Source: JAFLCM01 sp964510955 (GTDB lineage: Bacteria; Planctomycetota; Phycisphaerae; Phycisphaerales; UBA1924). Taken from it: 64,000 nt of DNA. Location: the NCBI GenBank assembly GCA_964510955.1, contig CAZEDW010000014.1:1-64000 (forward strand), in the 5' to 3' direction. Both the position numbers and the translations under genes were made by a program. Positions 1 to 7,879 of this stretch are shown piece after piece. How positions within the stretch are numbered: the first letter of the stretch is position 1; every line of letters starts with the position of its first letter. The notes below the pieces were generated by a model that worked only from the letters and a program-made list of their open reading frames with translations, was not told the DNA's origin and did not search any database.

Positions 1-71
1 CGCGGCGGGGGCGGCGCGGCCCGGCAGCGCCCGCGGCCGGACGCCGATGAAGCGATACGAAAGGACCTCCC

Positions 72-680
72 ATGACCTATGGCCGCGCACCGTTCCGGAT
101 GCTCGCTCTCGCCCTCGCCCTCGCGGTGACTCCCAGCGTGGCCCATGCGCGCCCCGCGACCCCCGACAGCGTCTACGAGAAGTACCAGAGCGCGGTGCAG
201 CACCAGCTCGACGCTGCCCAGACCAGGCTCGAAGCCCAGTCCGAGCGCCTCCAGAACGCCGTGGCGGACCTTGTTGATTCCGACGCCTCGGACGCGAAGA
301 TCTCCCGGGCGGCCAACGCCGCCATCGCGTCGTTGTCCAAATCGGTCAAGACCGTCGCGGCGGGGCTGGTGCGGACCGCCGCCTCGGCCCGCAGGACCAT
401 CGTCCGCCTCGAAGCCTCGGCCCAGCGCAAGGGCGACGACGAGACCGTGCAGGCCGCCGAGGACCGCATCGCCAGCATCGACGACGACGTGTCGTCGATC
501 GCCGCGGCGCTGAACGACGCGCTGGCCCAGCTCGAGGAGGCCCGCCTTCAGATCGCCGGCGCCGACGACCCGGGCTCGGAGTTCGAGGGCGTGAGCGACG
601 AGATCGCGTCGGACCTGTCAGACTTCGTTGATGCGATGGTGTCGGACGTGGCTGACGACGCCGGGGATGCCGCGGCCTGA
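72..680 (+). CDS. exported helical protein, paralog of the next gene
   Basis: A 202-residue protein of unknown function. An N-terminal signal peptide with the hydrophobic core LALALALAVTPSVAHA ends in an A-H-A cleavage site, so it is exported. The mature part is almost all predicted helix, rich in Ala, Asp and Arg, without cysteine or a catalytic motif, and it ends in an acidic tail. The central segment (D-S-D-A-S-D-A-K, later Q-R-K-G-D-D) is repeated nearly word for word in the protein at 864-1454, so the two are tandem paralogs. The ATG at 72 is preceded by AAGGA at a normal distance. I do not recognise the family; a helical-bundle envelope protein is inference. Confidence 0.85.
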   Translation: MTYGRAPFRMLALALALAVTPSVAHARPATPDSVYEKYQSAVQHQLDAAQTRLEAQSERLQNAVADLVDSDASDAKISRAANAAIASLSKSVKTVAAGLVRTAASARRTIVRLEASAQRKGDDETVQAAEDRIASIDDDVSSIAAALNDALAQLEEARLQIAGADDPGSEFEGVSDEIASDLSDFVDAMVSDVADDAGDAAA

Positions 681-752
681 CCCGCCGCCGTCGGCGCACG
701 GGTCGTGTGAACGCCCCCCCATCCTCACCACAAAGAAACACGTGGCAGACTC

Positions 753-780
753 TTGCATTTCCATCGCAATCCGGTAGAGT
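753..780 (+). promoter_or_regulatory. promoter, TTGCAT-16-TAGAGT
   Basis: TTGCAT at 753-758 and TAGAGT at 775-780 are separated by 16 bases. The spacer ends in CAATCCGG, directly before the -10. The same form with the same spacing recurs upstream of 11039, 30843 and 31963. Transcription would start near 787 and give a leader of about 77 bases. Confidence 0.6.
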
Positions 781-805
781 TGGCTCGCTCGCAAGAGCTA
801 GGTTT

Positions 806-825
806 GGGCGCCCCGCGCGGCGCCC
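806..825 (+). promoter_or_regulatory. 5' leader hairpin
   Basis: GGGCGCC at 806-812 pairs perfectly with GGCGCCC at 819-825 around a six-base loop. It lies between the promoter and the ribosome binding site of the gene at 864, so it would sit in the mRNA leader, where it may stabilise the message or tune translation. Confidence 0.45.
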
Positions 826-863
826 CCCGGAGGTCTGACCCAACTACGTTGTGGAGAAGCAAG

Positions 864-1454
864 ATGATGTTGATGAGCAGGTTGTCGGTGGTTGTTGCGT
901 CCATCGCACTCGTGATGCTGGTGGGAGTCGCCCAGGCCCGCCCCGCGGCCACGCCGTCCAGCGTGTTCGACAAGTACCAGGCCGCCCAGGAGAAGCTGGC
1001 CAACACGACGCTGGCCAAGCTGAATACGGCTGCGGACAAGACCGACGCGGCAATCCAGAAACTCATAGACGCCGACGCCTCCGACGCCAAGATCATCAAG
1101 GCGGCCAACGCGGCGATCCAGGGGTTCGAGAAGTCGATCAAGGCGATGGGCGCCACGCTGCTCAAGAACGCCAACACCACCCGCAAGACGCTCGTCAAGA
1201 TGCAGACCGCCGCCGAGCGCAAGGGCGATGACGACACCGCAGCGGAAGCCGAAGATTTCATCGGGCAGGTCGATGATGACATCGACGCGATCAGTTCCGG
1301 CGTGGACGAGGTCGTTTCGACGCTCGAAGAGCTTCGCACCCTCATCGTCGGTGCGGCAGACCCCGGCGCGACGTACGACGATTCGAGCGACGACATCGAG
1401 ACGCAGATCGACAGCTTCTTCGATGATCTGTTCACGAGCGACAGCGGCGCCTGA
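864..1454 (+). CDS. exported helical protein, paralog of the previous gene
   Basis: A 196-residue exported protein of unknown function. The signal peptide runs MMLMSRLSVVVASIALVMLV and cleaves near A-Q-A. The rest is helical, Lys/Ala/Asp-rich, with an acidic C-terminus. It shares the motifs D-A-S-D-A-K-I, A-A-N-A-A-I and E-R-K-G-D-D-D with the protein at 72-680, but is Lys-rich where that one is Arg-rich. I chose the ATG at 864 because GGAG lies at 853-856 and the signal peptide begins there; a longer frame from 753 would put non-signal sequence in front and run through the promoter. It has its own promoter and a strong terminator, so it is probably a well-expressed single-gene transcript. 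Confidence 0.88.
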   Translation: MMLMSRLSVVVASIALVMLVGVAQARPAATPSSVFDKYQAAQEKLANTTLAKLNTAADKTDAAIQKLIDADASDAKIIKAANAAIQGFEKSIKAMGATLLKNANTTRKTLVKMQTAAERKGDDDTAAEAEDFIGQVDDDIDAISSGVDEVVSTLEELRTLIVGAADPGATYDDSSDDIETQIDSFFDDLFTSDSGA

Positions 1455-1488
1455 AGCGCCCAAGCCATCCGTACTCAGGCACCCCCCG

Positions 1489-1517
1489 ACGCCGCGCGGC
1501 TGACGCGCGGCGTTTTT
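1489..1517 (+). terminator. rho-independent terminator
   Basis: ACGCCGCGCG at 1489-1498 pairs with CGCGCGGCGT at 1504-1513 (10 bp, loop GCTGA) and runs into a T tract at 1513-1517. It ends the transcript of the gene at 864-1454. Confidence 0.9.
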
Positions 1518-1545
1518 CATGGTCGTGCCGGCCTCAGTGGGGGCG

Positions 1546-2376
<831 letters not shown>

Positions 2377-2383
2377 CAAGTGC

Positions 2384-2389
2384 ATCCTA
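2384..2389 (-). promoter_or_regulatory. -10 element close to the oppF start
   Basis: TAGGAT on the minus strand lies 7 bases before the ATG at 2376. That spacing places the transcription start at or next to the start codon. No good -35 is visible. Confidence 0.4.
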
Positions 2390-2596
2390 TCGGTGTGGGG
2401 TCACCGTTCGATTTGCTGTTTGTTTGGGTCGTTCGGGCAGTCTTACTGGCGCGCTCGAAATGTTCGCGTTCGGCACTTGGGCACCGGTACCCCGTCGATT
2501 CGCAGGATTGAGGTGTGTAATACCTTAGAACAGTTCTGCGGGATTTCGGGGCACTCCCGAATAATCTGCTCCGTGCCGTGTTTTCCCGAATTCGGC

Positions 2597-2693
2597 TTGC
2601 CAAACCAGAAAACTGGTGGCATGCTCAGAATACCTGCCAAAATGCCGCAACCAAGCCTTTTGGCAGGTCGTATCGGATACCGTTCTTTGGCAA
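2597..2693. repeat. nested palindromes built on TTTGGCA
   Basis: The outer pair is TTGCCAAA at 2597-2604 and TTTGGCAA at 2686-2693. Inside, ACCTGCCAAAA at 2632-2642 and TTTTGGCAGGT at 2658-2668 form a perfect 11-bp inverted repeat. Four copies of one core in two orientations fit operator half-sites or a nested stem. A TTGCCA-17-CATGCT promoter-like pair (2598-2626) overlaps the first copy. Confidence 0.6.
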
Positions 2694-3325
2694 CCCACCT
2701 TGCTCGCACCCGCGCCGGGCTCCGTTGACCAGCCCGGTCCGACGAGAGCCGCTGGACCAAACCGGAAGAGAGAGCCGGTCCACCACCCTCCGGGCACCGC
2801 ATCCACCCGCAGGGACTTGGTCCTCTGGCCGACGCCGAACCGACGGGCCGTCTCGGCGGCGCTCCAAGCATCCGGAGCTCCGGAGTCTGGCGCGGGGTCG
2901 AGCAGGTGAGATTCAAGGAAGTAGAAGCGAGAGCAGGGAACGCATCGCAAGCCGGCCCAAACGTCCGGAAGCCATGAGAGAAGACCATCGGGATCGGGCC
3001 GCACAAGCGTCCCGCGCACCGCTGGAGGAGAAAGGCCGGGAGTGAATCACCCGGCCGCAAGAGATCGAGGAAAAGACCGAAAGCTCGAGCCGATTCGGCG
3101 GGGGCCGGATCGGCCGGGAGATTCCGGGGCAGGCCGGAGCCCTTTCGGGGGTTTACCGGCGAGGTGCGGTAGGGGAGACCGAACCGTGCCGACGGGCCAG
3201 CCAAACGGCCAGCCCGCCGGCTTGAAAGCAAGGTGGTTCGCTCAGCCTGTATGAGCGGGCCGGCGGGAAGGGAAATCCCGCCCGAGAGAGTGAGAATCCT
3301 CAGGCCCCTTCGCCGGGGCTTTCCG
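2630..3325 (+). ncRNA. candidate large structured RNA or long structured leader
   Basis: At least nine perfect stems follow one another on the plus strand: 2715-2721/2731-2737, 2736-2740/2754-2758, 2761-2765/2775-2779, the 14-base palindrome 2871-2884, 3034-3040/3050-3056 (GGCCGGG/CCCGGCC), 3090-3095/3109-3114, GCTCA/TGAGC at about 3240-3256, GGCGGGA/TCCCGCC at about 3262-3282, and GCCCC/GGGGC at 3304-3319 followed by TTTCC. The linking segments are rich in GA and GAAA, typical of loops in folded RNA on this strand. It ends 50 bases before the LuxR-type gene, so it could be a free RNA or that gene's leader. It lacks the conserved cores of RNase P RNA, tmRNA and SRP RNA. Ends are estimates. 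Confidence 0.42.
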
Positions 3326-3368
3326 GGGAATGCGCCAGGGTTCCCCCTGACGCGCGGAGTCCTTCATC

Positions 3369-4238
3369 ATGGAAAACACGGCGATTTCGCACGGGGCGTA
3401 CCGGCTCGGGCAGATCAGCAGCAACCCGCCCGCCTGCAACGCGGCCCTGCTCCAGCGCATCGCCGACGCCGCCGCCCCCGGCATCGGCACCGATTTCCTC
3501 GTGCTGGCAGTCTTTGAGCACGGCATCGAGCGTCAGGCGGCGCTGGTGAGCGTGGCCGGGCCCTGGCCCGTCGAGGCCGCCCAGCGCATCGCCGACGTCA
3601 CCCGCTGGGACATCCGCGAGCGTCCCCTGGCGCACCGCCTCGGGTCCCTCGACCGCAACACCGTCTACCGGCGCTCTGAGATCGTTGACGACCGGACGTT
3701 CCGCGCCTCGCGCCTGTTCGCGGAGGTGCTGCTCCCCATGCGTCTGGCCGGCGACCAGGCGGTCGCCGTCTACCGGCGCGCCGACGGCTGCGAGCTCATG
3801 GTCAGCGCCCAATCGCTCGACGAGCGCAAGCTCTTCTCCGACGACACCATCCGCCGGATTCAGAGCGCCTTCGCGTTCGTCGGCGAGTGCTGGGCCGCCA
3901 CATGGCGGGCCGAGCCGGCGTGGATGAAGGGCCTGAAGCCCCAGAGCCGGCGCGTCCTGGACGACCTGCTCGCCGGCTACGACGACGACCAGATCGCCCA
4001 GCGCACAGGCCTGACCTATCACAGCGTGCGGGCCCACCTCAAACGCCTGTTCCGTGACGCCGGTGTCCGCAGCCGCCTGCACCTGATGCAGCAGCTCGGC
4101 TCCGAGTTGCGCGGCTCGCAGTTGGTGGCCTACCCCGTCGCTCCGGCGGTGCCGATGATCACCACCACGCCCAAGGCCGTGGGTGTGCTCGGCGCGACCA
4201 ACCAGGCCCGCAAGATCGGGCTGAGCGTCGCGGGCTGA
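3369..4238 (+). CDS. LuxR-type HTH transcriptional regulator
   Basis: A DNA-binding regulator of 289 residues. Residues about 190-245 form a LuxR/FixJ-type helix-turn-helix: L-K-P-Q-S-R-R-V-L-D-D-L-L, then D-D-D-Q-I-A-Q-R-T-G-L and T-Y-H-S-V-R-A-H-L-K-R-L-F. The first 180 residues could be a GAF-like sensory domain, but I see no receiver aspartate pattern. A 40-residue tail of no clear fold follows the HTH. The ATG at 3369 has GGAG upstream. It lies directly downstream of the structured region 2630-3325, which may control it. The ligand and targets are unknown. Confidence 0.85.
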   Translation: MENTAISHGAYRLGQISSNPPACNAALLQRIADAAAPGIGTDFLVLAVFEHGIERQAALVSVAGPWPVEAAQRIADVTRWDIRERPLAHRLGSLDRNTVYRRSEIVDDRTFRASRLFAEVLLPMRLAGDQAVAVYRRADGCELMVSAQSLDERKLFSDDTIRRIQSAFAFVGECWAATWRAEPAWMKGLKPQSRRVLDDLLAGYDDDQIAQRTGLTYHSVRAHLKRLFRDAGVRSRLHLMQQLGSELRGSQLVAYPVAPAVPMITTTPKAVGVLGATNQARKIGLSVAG

Positions 4239-4401
4239 GCGGTATCTGGGCTGAGGTCGTGCGGTTCCGTCGCACTCGCGAACAGTTCAACGCCGGCCCC
4301 ACGGCGCAGTCCGTGGGCGGAGTTATCCCGTGCCCCGTGTCAGTCCCGCCCGCGGGCCTCCGCGGAACACTGCCCGGCGCCACGAGCCGCGCGAGACCTC
4401 G

Positions 4402-4605
4402 TCAGAAGTTTGTCGGCGGCGTCTGGTCGCCCGCGTGCGAGAGCGAGGCATCCAGCCGCATCCAGCCCGAACGGTGGCACGCCCGGCATCGCGCGCGGGC
4501 GCTCCCAAGCGTTCGAGCCACAACGCTCTGCAGCCCTGTTCGTACGGAGTTCTCGTGCCCGCACTTGGCGCAGCGCAGGCAACGCCGGTTTTGCTGGTTT
4601 TTCAT
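4402..4605 (-). CDS. possible small zinc-ribbon protein
   Basis: An ATG at 4605 opens a 67-codon frame with C-L-R-C-A-K-C-G-H-E-N near the start and C-R-A-C-H-R-S about 25 residues later, which is the CxxC...CxxC layout of a zinc ribbon. No Shine-Dalgarno sequence is visible, and the sequence around the cysteines is Arg-rich as in non-coding frames of this genome. It may be a real small gene, a decayed one, or chance. Confidence 0.3.
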   Translation of the reverse strand: MKNQQNRRCLRCAKCGHENSVRTGLQSVVARTLGSARARCRACHRSGWMRLDASLSHAGDQTPPTNF

Positions 4606-4793
4606 GGTGCGCGCTTCGGCGGAAGGGGGAAAAAGCAAAGGCGAGCCGAGTCGGTCGGGCGGTGCAGAACCCTCGGGCGTCCCAAGCGGCTCAGAGAACC
4701 ATGCGAGAACCGAGCGCACGTCGGCGATCAAATCAAGGCAAACGGTTAAAAGACCCAAGGATCACGCCCCCTCCCTTTCCCGGCCACGCCCGG

Positions 4794-4799
4794 TAAACT
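4794..4799 (+). promoter_or_regulatory. -10 element close to the start at 4808
   Basis: TAAACT ends 8 bases before the ATG at 4808. The transcript would begin almost at the start codon. Confidence 0.4.
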
Positions 4800-4807
4800 C
4801 CGCCTGC

Positions 4808-5842
4808 ATGGGCCCTCTAAGACGCTCCGTCGCCGCTGTTCCGCTGCTTGCGCTGATGGTGGGGTGCGCTCCGAGGCCGCTTCTCTCCCCGGTGCCATTG
4901 GGGAAGGGGCCGGTGCAGGCACTGCGTCTGGAGCGTCACGGTCTGGCGGTGGAGTACGCCCCCGGCATCGACCGCTTCGTTTACTTCGGGCGGGAATCAG
5001 GGCACGCCGGCGACGGCGTGCTGCACACCGTCGCCCTCGGCCCCGAACCCGCGTCGGACGGTTCGTACACGTTTTTCGGCGGGGCCTACACCTGGGTAGC
5101 GCCGCAGAAGGGCAGCGCCTCGGTGCCCGGCTGGGCCGACCCGACCGGCGCTCCGCGCGATTGGCCGCCCGACCCAGCCATGGACACCGGGCCCACAAGC
5201 GTCATCTCGCAGTCGCTGAGCGGGTTCGTCACGATGGGCCCGGTGCAGCGCAACGGCCTGCGCGAGCGCAAGTCGTTCCGTATCATCGATGAGCGCACCG
5301 CGGAGCTTTGCTTCACGCTCGTGAACACCGGCGTCGCCCCGCGCGCGGGCGGGCCGTGGGTCAACACCGCCGCTTGCGTGCGCGACGCCGATGTGCTGGC
5401 GTTCCGCATTACCCCCGGGACGCCGATCCGCGGGGCGATGGGCGACGACGCCCTCGGCAAGTTCCAGTCGGTCGCGACCCCGGCGACTGCTTCGGGCTGG
5501 GTGGTGCTGCCTCTGGCGGAGGCGAAGTGGAGCGACGGCATCAAGGTCTACATCGATACCCCCGCCGGCTCGCCCGCCGAATCGGGCCCCGAGATTGCCG
5601 TCTGGCACAAGGGCTGGTGGTTCCACCGGCGCGTCACGACGTGGAGCGCCGGGGCCGGCGCGGGGCTGACAGCGGCGGGCGAGGGGCCGGTCGCGTGCTA
5701 CATCAACCCCGGCCTGGGGATCGTCGAAGCCGAGCTCTACGCTCCGATCGCCGACATCGCCCCCGGCGCCGAGACAACGGGCATCGAACGCTGGACGCTG
5801 ATCCCCTGCGCATCGCCCGACGCGGGCAAGCTGCCGCACTGA
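4808..5842 (+). CDS. lipoprotein with a DUF4380-like domain
   Basis: A 344-residue envelope lipoprotein. The signal peptide MGPLRRSVAAVPLLALMVGC carries a lipobox with C20 as the lipidated cysteine. The mature part is beta-rich with patterns such as L-E-R-H-G-L-A-V-E-Y-A-P-G-I-D-R, W-V-A-P-Q-K and F-T-L-V-N-T-G, resembling DUF4380 proteins, whose role is not established; their fold is probably a galactose-mutarotase-like beta sandwich (inference). The ATG at 4808 is chosen because the signal peptide starts there and TAAACT lies 8 bases upstream. It stands alone, converging with the MFS gene. Confidence 0.8.
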   Translation: MGPLRRSVAAVPLLALMVGCAPRPLLSPVPLGKGPVQALRLERHGLAVEYAPGIDRFVYFGRESGHAGDGVLHTVALGPEPASDGSYTFFGGAYTWVAPQKGSASVPGWADPTGAPRDWPPDPAMDTGPTSVISQSLSGFVTMGPVQRNGLRERKSFRIIDERTAELCFTLVNTGVAPRAGGPWVNTAACVRDADVLAFRITPGTPIRGAMGDDALGKFQSVATPATASGWVVLPLAEAKWSDGIKVYIDTPAGSPAESGPEIAVWHKGWWFHRRVTTWSAGAGAGLTAAGEGPVACYINPGLGIVEAELYAPIADIAPGAETTGIERWTLIPCASPDAGKLPH

Positions 5843-5883
5843 CAAGCCGGCGCAGGTCGGTCGCCGCGGTCGCGCGATTCTGA

Positions 5884-7083
5884 TTAGCTGCCCCGGCGCA
5901 GCGTCACGCCAAGACCGAGCGCCCCCAGTCCCGCGCACACGGCCCCGAATCCAAGCGCGATCGCCGGTCCCTCCGCGTCCCAAAGCGCCCCGGCGATGGC
6001 GCTGGCGCTCAGCACGCCGACGCCCACCAGCATGTCGTGCAGCCCGAGCACGGTGGCCTTGGCGTCCGGCGGCGCCAGGTCGGCGACCAGCGCCTTGGCC
6101 ACCCCGTCGGTCAGGGCGCGCTGCAGACCGTACAGCGCGAAAAGCCCGAACAACACCGGCACCGCGCCATGAGCGTCGGTGCTCAGCGTGACCCACGCGA
6201 AGCCCGCGTAGATGGCCGCGTACATCGAACCGCCGGTGACGAGCAGCGCCCGCCGCCCGAGCTTGTCGGACACCCGCCCCGCGCCCTCGCTGCACGCCGC
6301 CGCCACGACGTTAAAGGCCAGGTACATCAGCACCACCTGCGGGATGCTCGCCCCGGCGCGTTGCGCGGCAAGGAACAGAAACAGGTCGCTCGAAGCGCCG
6401 AGGTTGAAGACGAACCAGACAATCAAATACGCCCGCAGCCGCGGGGTGAGGGACCGCCAACCCTTCACCGGGTGCAGCGACATCGCCGGTTTCTTCCCGG
6501 GCGTGCCCCGAGCGGGCTTCTCCCGTACCAGCGAGAGGACCATGACCGCGAGCACCGCCGGGATGAGCGACACCTTGAGCAGCGTCGGGACCAGCTCGCC
6601 GGTCCCGCCGAAGCGCGTGAGCGCGACGTACGCGATGACCACGCCGATCACCGCGCCGGCGGTGTCCATGGCGCGATGAAACCCGAACGCGCGCCCGCGA
6701 TGGGCCGGGTCGGCCTCCTCAGCGATAAGCGCATCGCGCGGCGCGGTCCGCACGCCCTTGCCGACCTTGTCGAGCGCCCGCCCCCCGAGCACAAGCCCCC
6801 ACACCGAAGCGAACGCGAGCAGGCACTTGCCCAGGATGCTGATGACGTACCCCGCCACCGCGAAGTTTCGCCGGTGCTGGATGCCGTCAGACCACCACCC
6901 GCTGGCGATCTTGAGAAAGCTCGCGAGGCTCTCGGCGACCCCCTCGATGACGCCCACCACTGCCGCCGGCGCGCCGAGCGAGCCGGTCACGAAGAACCCG
7001 ATCAACGGGTACACCATCTCGCTGCTGATGTCGTTCAGCAGGCTCGTGAGAGAAACGAGCCAGAGATTGCGGCTGTAGCGCAT
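5884..7083 (-). CDS. MFS transporter
   Basis: An inner-membrane carrier of 399 residues with about 12 hydrophobic segments. It starts Y-S-R-N-L-W-L-V-S-L-T-S-L-L-N-D-I-S-S-E-M, a pattern of one MFS subfamily in Planctomycetota and other phyla. The loop after helix 4 has D-K-V-G-K-G-V-R-T-A-P-R-D-A-L-I, the cytoplasmic motif of the group, and P-A-H-R-G-R-A-F-G-F-H-R-A-M-D follows. The substrate cannot be told from sequence. The ATG at 7083 starts directly before helix 1; an upstream GTG at 7122 would add 13 residues of no character. Confidence 0.88.
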   Translation of the reverse strand: MRYSRNLWLVSLTSLLNDISSEMVYPLIGFFVTGSLGAPAAVVGVIEGVAESLASFLKIASGWWSDGIQHRRNFAVAGYVISILGKCLLAFASVWGLVLGGRALDKVGKGVRTAPRDALIAEEADPAHRGRAFGFHRAMDTAGAVIGVVIAYVALTRFGGTGELVPTLLKVSLIPAVLAVMVLSLVREKPARGTPGKKPAMSLHPVKGWRSLTPRLRAYLIVWFVFNLGASSDLFLFLAAQRAGASIPQVVLMYLAFNVVAAACSEGAGRVSDKLGRRALLVTGGSMYAAIYAGFAWVTLSTDAHGAVPVLFGLFALYGLQRALTDGVAKALVADLAPPDAKATVLGLHDMLVGVGVLSASAIAGALWDAEGPAIALGFGAVCAGLGALGLGVTLRRGS

Positions 7084-7148
7084 GGGAATAGACACCGAGG
7101 AAGGGGGATACCGAGCCCTCACGAGAGCGAGCAGTCACATCCGGCCAC

Positions 7149-7778
7149 CTAGAGCTTCAGGTCTTCGCGGACTTCCTCGGTGATGTCAACCCCTTCGGGG
7201 AACACAGGCACGGGTCGCGATAACAAGTCGCGGATTGTCGCCAGCACCGGCCCGTTCTGAAACTTGTCGTCCGGGCGCATCGTCGAGAGGACGTAGTTGA
7301 AGCCGTGCTTCTCGGCCACCGCGGCGGCCGAGGTCCGGATCAGCCCGTACACCTCCTTGAGCTGCTGCGACACCAGTTCTTCGGCACGCTGCGCCATCTC
7401 GCGCTGCTTGGCGCTCAGCTCGCCGCGCAGCCGCATGTAGTTCTGGCGGTTCTCCGGCGTGTCGGCGGCCTCGCCGCCCTCCTTGACCTTGGCCTCGATC
7501 TCCTTGAGCTGGTCCACCGTGGGGCGGAGCAGCTCCTTGTTCAGCTTCTCATCCAGCTCGTCGCGGGCGGGCTTGTAGCGGCTGGAGTCCATGAGCTCGT
7601 CGGCGATCTTCATCAGCGCGACCACGCCGATCTTCGGCTCGGGCGCACCGCTCGATGGCGCCGCGGCGCCGTCCACACCCGCGCGGGCGGGGGAATCAAA
7701 GCCCGCGAGCCCGCGCAGCGAGCCCAGCAGCGCGACGGCGAGCAGCGGGTACAGGAAAAGGCGTTCGCGACGATTCAT
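7149..7778 (-). CDS. OmpH/Skp-like exported protein
   Basis: A 209-residue periplasmic protein. After an N-terminal signal segment (LFLYPLLAVALLGSLRGLAG) comes a short strand K-I-G-V-V-A-L-M-K-I, then a long charged helical pair (about residues 75-145), then a strand region with F-N-Y-V-L-S-T. This is the layout of the OmpH/Skp chaperone family, whose members hold unfolded outer-membrane proteins. AAGGAG precedes the ATG at 7778. No bam or lpx gene is adjacent, so the job as chaperone is family inference. Confidence 0.72.
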   Translation of the reverse strand: MNRRERLFLYPLLAVALLGSLRGLAGFDSPARAGVDGAAAPSSGAPEPKIGVVALMKIADELMDSSRYKPARDELDEKLNKELLRPTVDQLKEIEAKVKEGGEAADTPENRQNYMRLRGELSAKQREMAQRAEELVSQQLKEVYGLIRTSAAAVAEKHGFNYVLSTMRPDDKFQNGPVLATIRDLLSRPVPVFPEGVDITEEVREDLKL

Positions 7779-7879
7779 GCTGTGCTCCTTGAGATGGTTC
7801 GAGGGAGGCAGGGTAGCCGGGTAGGGGTGAGTCCGACGCGGACGGTACACTCGCGCCCCGTCCACCAAGGGATACCGAC

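Larger units (their letters stand above)
2386..3368. other. 983-base stretch without a convincing protein gene
   Basis: The first 300 bases (about 2390-2700) are clearly lower in G+C than their surroundings and hold nested palindromes. The rest is a dense succession of G+C-rich hairpins with purine-rich loops on the plus strand. Open frames on both strands translate to low-complexity, proline- and arginine-rich sequence without domains or start signals. I therefore read it as regulatory or RNA-coding. The structured part is listed as a candidate RNA. Confidence 0.7.
4239..4807. other. 569-base intergenic stretch
   Basis: A perfect hairpin, CCCACGG at 4298-4304 with CCGTGGG at 4311-4317, lies just after the LuxR-type gene but has no T tract. 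One possible small gene is on the minus strand at 4402-4605 (listed separately). The plus-strand frame that reaches back to 4259 from the lipoprotein gene gives arginine-rich nonsense and is not part of that gene. Confidence 0.55.

Noticed and set aside
2443..3231. A 262-codon open frame on the minus strand in the unexplained region
   Set aside because: It has no RBS, no domain and a Pro/Arg/Ser-rich translation; hairpin-rich DNA explains it better.
2630..3325. RNase P RNA, tmRNA, SRP RNA or a group II intron as the identity of the structured region
   Set aside because: I looked for the conserved RNase P core (GAGGAAAGTCC-like), the SRP tetraloop region, a tRNA-like end, and a reverse transcriptase with domain V. 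None is there.
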